Shown piece after piece: positions 57,771 to 64,000 of a stretch of 64,000 bases of DNA. The stretch comes from Simmondsia chinensis (taxonomy: Eukaryota; Streptophyta; Magnoliopsida; Caryophyllales; Simmondsiaceae): assembly GCA_018398585.1 (NCBI GenBank), contig JAGTTD010000011.1, positions 33,290,164 to 33,354,163 of the forward strand. Reading direction: 5' to 3'. Below the pieces are notes generated by a model. That model saw nothing but the letters and a program-made list of their open reading frames with translations. It searched no databases and was not told the origin of the DNA. A program made the translations under genes and the position numbers. Numbering within the stretch: the first letter of the stretch is position 1; the number at the start of each line of letters is the position of its first letter.

Positions 57771-60700
57771 TAGTGGTGGCCATGGGCCGGGTCGGGCCGG
57801 GCCCGAGGGCCTCCAGGGCATGGACCGGCCCGGGCCCAGGCCCGGGCCCGCTACAGTGCGAGCGGGCCATGCTGGCCCGGCCTTTTTAACTAAATTAAAA
57901 AAAAAAAATATATATATATATATATAGTCGTTTTGTACTAAAATTATTGTAATTCATTGATAAATAATATGAGATACAAATATATTTCTTTCCAAGTATA
58001 CATGTTCAAAAAAAATAATACTAAATATATATAATAAATAAAATACAATATACAACAAGTAATTATCAAAAAAATATCACTAAATAAATAACGTTTCAAA
58101 TACAAATACAAAGTTGGGGCCTAATATTTAAAAATACAAATTTATTTATCAAAAAATATAAAGTTTGACATATGGAGTGTGCGGTCATCTTTTGACGTAA
58201 ATATTTGAAAGTAAATAATTAACATACAAAAGTCTTGAATCTTAATATCAATCATATCGGGGGGTTTCTACGCCATCATTTGACGTATCAGTTGTGCGAT
58301 CGTCTTCTTCATCGCTCGATGAATCCATCTTCACTCTCTGTTGATCTCTTGCCTCAGCTAGCAGCCAATCCTTCAAGCATACGGACATCTCCAAGCTCGA
58401 CGGCGATAACTTTGCCCTCTTCGTTCCAAGCAACCTGCCACCAAGACTAAAAGCACACTCCGATGCTACCGAAGACACAAAAAATAGTATATCACGTGCC
58501 ATGGTGGAAAGCACGGGATATTGGGTTTGGTTTTGTGTTCCACCATTGTAAAAGGTCAAAATGCGAGTTGGCCGGCGGCCCGAAAATATGGACCAACGGT
58601 GTCCGCAAGTAACAATCTAGCTCGTCACATGACGTGGGGGCTACTACGGGCGTAAATTGCTCCAACAGCTTCCACGAATATGACATGTGTGAACTACTTC
58701 CACTCGATGTGGAAGATCCTACTGCAGTAGTACTATGATTATTAAATGATAATTTACGAGAATACTCAGAAAATAAATTATGCAAGTCGTTATCGACATC
58801 AGCAATGAAAGTGTCGACATTAAGAGTAGGATGCAAATATTTAAAAAAATGTTGGCAAAATAAGTTGAAACCCCCGCGTTTACAACGAGGGTCTAAAATA
58901 TTTGCAAAGCAATAAGTAAGAGGTAGTTCAGAAAAATATTTGGCAAGCTTTTCTTTCATTGCCGTAATCGATCCGAACAAAATGGGGTTGGATTGATTAC
59001 CCACCATCCAATTTACAATATCAAGCAATGTTGATATTGCTTGAGGCATGGTCGGATAGTAGCAACCCGAAAAAAATGTTGTCGCGTCTTTAAACATGCT
59101 AAAAAATTTACAAATTTCATCTATTGTCTCCCTATGTATACCGTCCAGGTTGTAATCGCGCCATTCTACACGATTTTCCTGGGCGAATTCTATCAGAGCG
59201 TCTTTGTATGGTAGAATGCGCTCTAACATTACTACCGTAGACGACCACCTAGTTTTGAAGTCTAATTTAAATTGTTTATATTCTATGTTATGCAACCTAC
59301 ATACAATTTTAAATCTTTTTTTCCTAGCGACGGATGCTTTAATTGATATTATTACAGATCTTGAGGTGGCAATAGATGCGTCTATAAGATCTAAACCATC
59401 TATTACCATTAAATGCAAAATGTGACAGATGCAACGAATATGAAAACACTTCCCACCTAACATGGGTCTCATTTTCCTAATTAAATGTGCTACGGATGCA
59501 GTATTATTGGAAGCATTGTCAAACGTAATACTGAAGATACGTTGTTCTATGCCCCAATCGCGGACTGCCGATATAATCGCACCCGTAATTACCTCGGCAT
59601 TATGGGGGCAATCTAAAAGCCCAAAATGAATTATTCTCTTATGGATGATGAAGGATTCATTGGTCCAGTGTGCTGTTATGCACATATAAGGTTGGCCGGG
59701 TTTAGACGTCCATACGTCCGACGTCAACGAGAACATGCTCGTGTTCGTCGCAAAAAGTGTATGTATCCCAATTTTAAGATTGTGGTACAACGTAAAAGTG
59801 ACCCGCTTTACGGTGTTCCGAGGAATCCTCACAATTGCGGGGTTTACATTTCGTTGGAGGTAGTCGAAGAAATGTGAATTTTCGCCGGTACTAAAAGGCC
59901 TTTCACTCAAAATTACATATTTAGCTAGCCCCCTACGGTTGCTCTCCTGAGAGACCGGTCACTTACTGTACTAAACGTTGTTGGCTCTTTTCCGGGAATT
60001 GCTCGGGGTGGCACCTAAGTATATGTCTCTTTGGTGTGCCCGTCCCACTGCCAGGTTGATGGCTAAAATTCTTAGGTGGGTCACATAATTTACAGGTTGC
60101 TTTATTAGTTGTCTTATGAAGGGTAAAGTGTTTCCATACCCCACTAGTTGTACGCCTACTAGTCAAGGTACTAGTTTCAGGCTAGGCATCGGTGGTGGAG
60201 GTGGGTTCCTCATCAGTTTATGAGTCTCCAACCCCACCACTACCTGACTCATGATAATCTTGTGGTTGTGAAAAGTTATAATCTATGCTATCATCAGTGT
60301 ATTAGGGTGTTGGGTCTGGTTGTATAAAAGCTCGTTCTTCAGTATCAAGTAAGACAATTCTAGTCCTTTTTGGGATTCTGGGTGGCCGAGAAGAGCTAGA
60401 ACTAGCACGACCGGCTCCAGATGATGAAGAGTTGTGTACCATATTAGTATAAATGATTATTATTTATAAAATACAAGTAGTAATGCAAATTAAATAACTA
60501 AAAATGCGAATCAAAAAAAATTACGATACTAAAATTACCGAAACGAGAGAACAATGAAATTCACACTTCAGCCAAATACTTTACGAACTTCGAACTTTAG
60601 AGCACAATTTTGCAATTAGCAAATTAGAGAAGATGGGAGATGATGAATGTATAGAGAGAGAAGAGAGAATTGAAGATTTTGTGAGAAAATGAGTTGGGAA

Positions 60701-60928
60701 GGTTTAAGTATCTATAGAAAAAAAAATATATAATTTTTTTTTTTTTTGTAAAAAAAGAGCCGTTGGCTCTTTTGGGCCAGGCCGGGCCCAGGAACCGGTC
60801 CAGGTCCTGAAAAAAAATAGGCCCGAGGCCCGGCCCGACCCGCTACAATGCTGTACGGGCCGGGCCGGGCCATGAACGGGCCGGGCCTAGCCGGTTTCCA
60901 GGCCGACCTGGCCGGTTGGCCACCACTA
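57771..60928 (-). mobile_element. hAT transposon copy 2
   Basis: The ends TAGTGGTGGCCATGGGCCGG and GGCCACCACTA match copy 1 at 2694-5775. CCCTCAGG flanks it perfectly (57763-57770 and 60929-60936). At 3,158 bp it has the same structure and orientation as copy 1 and is highly similar along its whole length. Confidence 0.95.
58248..60442 (-). pseudogene. hAT transposase, decayed copy
   Basis: This is homologous throughout to the copy 1 transposase and starts at the equivalent ATG (60442). It is broken by at least three glutamine codons turned to stops in the N-terminal part (near 60303, 60220 and 60182), a deletion of about 20 bp near 59957, and a 1-bp insertion near 58532 that shifts the frame before the dimerisation domain. 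BED-finger residues, the DVWTS and TFDNASNN motifs and the dimerisation segment can all still be read in pieces. It cannot make a whole transposase. Confidence 0.92.
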
Positions 60929-61066
60929 CCCTCAGGTTAAGGTCACTCAGAAACAACCTCTCTTCAGGGGTAATTTCCTAAAGGGGGGAGGCTGCGTGCA
61001 TCCGCCCCCTAAGACCCTGCTTAAGCAAGAGCCCTTGGGGCATTAAGTATGTCGCTTTATTAGTAC

Positions 61067-61582
61067 AATAGGATTTGATATCTTAATTTTTTGGCCCACA
61101 AAATTTATGAAATAATTTTGTATTCTAGAAGTTATATATATTTTATAAAATAGTCCAAATAACAATATGTGAGGATACAAAATAGATGTATCATCCAGTT
61201 CTTCATTAACTATATCAAAAGCATTATAGTTCAAGCGTGAGATGGGAGGAATAACGTGGAAATGGTTAGATTACCAAACAAATAACAATAACTTTTTATA
61301 CCATTGTTTAGACAATTTTATTAAATACAAAAAACCTTTATACTAAAAAAGCTATTTTATAAAGTTTGTAAACTAAAAAAATTAATATATCAAATTCCAA
61401 AATACTAATATATAATTTAAAAAAGAAAATATAAAAATAAGCCCACCTAATTGGATACTCCATGATCCCATGGCAATAGTAATCCCAAAAAATTCACAAT
61501 CACACATAGCCCGCGCCATGAACAGCAACAACACTCAGATAAACAAACTGATTACAATACAAAGCGGGAAAAAATTTTGAAC
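61067..61582. other. Upstream region of the FLA gene
   Basis: AT-rich; a TATAAAAA word at about 61430 lies some 190 bp before the ATG and may or may not be the TATA box. Confidence 0.4.
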
Positions 61583-61611
61583 TCCTCTCTCTCTCTCTCT
61601 CTCTCTCTCTA
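61583..61611. repeat. CT microsatellite in the FLA 5' leader
   Basis: A (CT)n run of about 28 nt ends 13 bp before the FLA start codon. CT-rich leaders are common in plant genes, and the tract is likely variable in length. Confidence 0.85.
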
Positions 61612-61623
61612 CACAAACAAGAA

Positions 61624-62676
61624 ATGGAGAGGTCATCATCATGCTCCCACTGGTGGCACGCCCCAGTCTACTTCTCCATCTCCATCATCCTCGCCGTCTT
61701 TGCCGCCACCACCCAATTCCCCTCCTCTTCCTCCTCCACCACCACGACCGACACCCACCTGCTTTCCCTCAACGCCTCGCGTGCCCTCTTCAGTCTCTCC
61801 AACTTCACTCTACTCGCTTCCCTCCTCCACCTCTCCCCCGACCTTCTTCTCTCCTCTCCTCAATCGACTATCTTTGCCCTTCCAGACGCTGCCTTTCACC
61901 GCCTCTCTCTCTCTCCATCATCGCTTAAACTCCTCCTCCAATACCACACCCTCCCCTACAAGCTCTCCTTCCAAGATCTCCTTTCTAAACCGGTCTATTC
62001 TTGTTTCCCCACTTTGGTTCGTCACAAGAATATTTCGATTACTGGAATTGAGCCCCGGAATTCTTCTGTTGAGATCAATGGGGTGCCTGTTTCGCACCCG
62101 GATTTGTTCCTGTCCGGATCCATCTCAATCCACGGCGTTCTTGGTCCATTTTTCACGATAAACCTACAAGAAATCAACCCGGGTCAAGATTTTATCCCAT
62201 CCCCAAATTGCAATTTCACTCCTTTTTATCCAAATCCCGTACCAGAGACCAGATCAGAATGGGTTCAGATTATCCGGGTCCTAAGCTCAAAGGGATTCGT
62301 CTCCTTCACAATCGGGTTGAATTTCGTTCTCGATCGGGTCCTGATGGACTACCCAGATTTAAGTACAGTTACCCTCTTCGCACCGCCAGAGCTAGGGTTT
62401 GTGACAGCGCCGTCGCCAGTGTTGGAAAGGGTGGTGCGGTACCATATCTTGCCGGAAAGATATGCTCACTCGGAGCTGGTGCAGTTGCCGGAAAAGGCAC
62501 AGTTGAGGACATTGTTGCCGGAAAAAGATCTTGTGGTCACAAATAGTGTTAATGGGTCCCGGATTTTGGGTATCAACGGTGTGGATGTTTCATCGCCGGA
62601 TTTGTTCTCAACCAAGATGTTCATTGTACATGGGATTTCTAGAGCTTTTGATTTTGAGCAATTTGCTAACAGTTGA
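61624..62676 (+). CDS. Fasciclin-like protein with two FAS1 domains (FLA19/20/21 type)
   Basis: An intronless frame of 350 residues. Residues 14-30 form a signal peptide or anchor, followed by a Ser/Thr stretch (about 34-43). The first FAS1 domain (about 50-182) shows the H1 region STIFALPDAAF (81-91), the YH motif LLQYHTLP (104-111) and the H2-like SGSISIHGVLG (164-174). The second (about 212-345) shows VTLFAPPELGF (249-259), VVRYHILPE (270-278) and TKMFIVHGISRAF (330-342). Six N-glycosylation sequons are visible (N50, N60, N136, N146, N197, N310). There is no hydrophobic C-terminus, so no GPI anchor is expected, and few arabinogalactan-type proline motifs. The family acts at the cell surface or wall in adhesion and wall organisation. 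The ATG directly follows a CT-rich leader. No lesion is visible. Confidence 0.92.
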   Translation: MERSSSCSHWWHAPVYFSISIILAVFAATTQFPSSSSSTTTTDTHLLSLNASRALFSLSNFTLLASLLHLSPDLLLSSPQSTIFALPDAAFHRLSLSPSSLKLLLQYHTLPYKLSFQDLLSKPVYSCFPTLVRHKNISITGIEPRNSSVEINGVPVSHPDLFLSGSISIHGVLGPFFTINLQEINPGQDFIPSPNCNFTPFYPNPVPETRSEWVQIIRVLSSKGFVSFTIGLNFVLDRVLMDYPDLSTVTLFAPPELGFVTAPSPVLERVVRYHILPERYAHSELVQLPEKAQLRTLLPEKDLVVTNSVNGSRILGINGVDVSSPDLFSTKMFIVHGISRAFDFEQFANS

Positions 62677-64000
62677 GTACGTAATTTTATGCTCAAAAAT
62701 CTTTGAGCATATCTGATGAAATTAGGTTGAAGGTAGTTTGTGTAAAGAAAAATGTTTGTGCTCAATCATTCTGACCAGGCAGTTGATTGGATTGTAAAGT
62801 GTTCACGGTGATTACATTGTAAATAGAAATGTGAAATGGCAAATGGAGCTGAAGCTTGGATAAACCCTATTAGTTCTGCCTGGTATCATTTTTGGGTGAA
62901 CTTAAAAGAAAATCAAACTATGACTTTAGTTTTCTTATGAACATACAAGACGTGCAAATACAAAGATCAAACCAGGAGTTGCGCTTTGAAGACCCCTCAG
63001 TCATTATGAAGGACTGAGAGAACTTTAGGATGGCATAAAATGTCTTCTGGCGGTATAAAATCTTGAAATATATACCACATGAAGTCAAGTGGATCTTTCA
63101 GATGAACTTATAGTGAAACAGTCAAAATCACTGTATCAAATTGAGTTCAAGTCATAGACAACGAGGCCAAGCCTCCTCAATTTCGGGCAAACTATGATGC
63201 CATATGGATGAGCTTAAGTTGTCTCCCTAAGCCTGTTTTAAGTTCTAGGTGTCATGTATAACTAGGACAGTAACAATATAGGGATTTAACTTCAGGTTTT
63301 TTTGGCTCAAAAACCTAGCTTTAGCAGTGTTTTAACCACTAAATCGGAGCTTCACCAGTAATTTCTTTCCCTACAAAATTGGGTTTTTGGTGACAGATAA
63401 ACAATAAGTATTGTCACTGCAACAAAATGCAAAGAAGCTAATAAAGAACTCTAAATATGCGTGCACAAGAGCTGCAACATAGACAAGGGAGCCAAATCAA
63501 GTCAGAGCAGAAAACAAAGTAGTAACAACATTTTATGAAGAAAATCATATGAATAGTTGCAGGGAGGTAAAGATTAAGACTTGAAATCATAAACAATGTT
63601 ACAAGGAGTGCGGTGGTTACAACTAAGATGACTTCTAGAAGCTCTTTTATTATTATGAATTGAGCGTAGAAACATGATCATTTTCAAAAGGACATCTGTT
63701 ATGGGATTTGATCATGGACGAGATGGAATAGGTGAGAACATTTGGCCAGATGCCTATTGGCGAAATGATGAGCAATGAGAACTTGAGCCCCAAACAAGGG
63801 GGCACGGGAACCCATTAAAAAGGACCCTCTCCTAAAGGAAAAAACTCATAAATAGAGGCGACAACCCGTTAGGAGGGCAGGCATGGATACAAAATCTCCT
63901 ATTTAAATCAAAAATCAAAAGAGATTAACTCCAAAACCATTATATCAGGTCAAAGTTTGAGATCAACTCTTCCCTTCATCCCCTAAATCCAGTATAACCT
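62677..64000. other. Downstream of the FLA gene; nothing recognised
   Basis: Beyond the FLA 3' UTR no coding sequence, RNA gene or bounded element was identified to the window end. Confidence 0.5.

Larger units (their letters stand above)
57657..61057 (+). mobile_element. 5S-headed SINE split by a hAT transposon
   Basis: The SINE head (57657-57770: CAAAGAGGGTATTAACACGC, GGATCCCATTAAAATTTT, AGTACCAGGATGGGTGACC) and tail (60937-61057: GGAGGCTGCGTGCATCCGCC) join when the hAT element and one copy of CCCTCAGG are removed. TATTAGTAC flanks the SINE (57648-57656 and 61058-61066). Confidence 0.9.

Noticed and set aside
61577..62161. Long proline/serine-rich frame overlapping the FLA gene in another frame
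   Set aside because: The FLA frame has two full FAS1 domains; the overlap is a by-product of its CT-rich codons.

Overview
The window is nuclear DNA from a flowering plant, almost certainly a eudicot. It is AT-rich, its genes have introns and are far apart, and the readable genes are plant families: a TPS-b type terpene synthase, an XTH cell-wall enzyme and a two-domain fasciclin (FLA) protein. The species cannot be fixed from the sequence; a woody asterid would fit, but that is only an impression. There is no sign of bacterial, organellar or viral sequence.

Layout. 1-2.4 kb: the 3' end of a LINE (RNase H domain, poly-A), split by a 1.9 kb non-autonomous LTR element. 2.4-6.2 kb: a 5S-headed SINE, a 3.1 kb hAT transposon whose transposase is broken by one stop codon, and a second SINE with a perfect 15-bp target duplication. 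7.4-13.8 kb: two related Helitrons, tail to tail and 44 bp apart, loaded with internal repeats. 14.7-20.8 kb: a small hAT element and four non-autonomous Mutator-like (MULE) elements with 9-bp target duplications. One MULE is nested in another, one carries a plant-mobile-domain fragment, and two are built from CG-rich palindromes. A TRIM lies among them. 21.5-22.1 kb: LTR/primer-site relics. 23.9-30.5 kb: a seven-exon terpene synthase pseudogene. 30.7-40 kb: a MULE, a Tourist-like MITE and six SINE copies. 40.2-44.1 kb: an intact four-exon XTH gene with a partly duplicated promoter. 44.1-55.7 kb: no convincing protein gene; repeats and a possible orphan promoter on the minus strand. 55.8-56.05 kb: a small secretory or membrane protein gene. 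57.65-61.06 kb: a SINE containing a second, more decayed hAT copy. 61.6-62.7 kb: an intact intronless FLA gene.

Genes as a set. The three genes that look functional (XTH, the small membrane protein, FLA) all encode secretory-pathway products, and two of them act at the cell wall or surface. They show no sign of clustering or shared control. The terpene synthase would have been a plastid monoterpene synthase but has one in-frame stop and one frameshift.

Most unusual features. First, a SINE family of at least twelve copies whose head is 5S rRNA, keeping the internal 5S promoter boxes, joined to an Au-like 3' tail. Second, the fold-back MULEs made of AACCGCG...CGCGGTT palindromes around a shared core. 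Target-site duplications are visible for most elements, so the order of nesting can be read directly.
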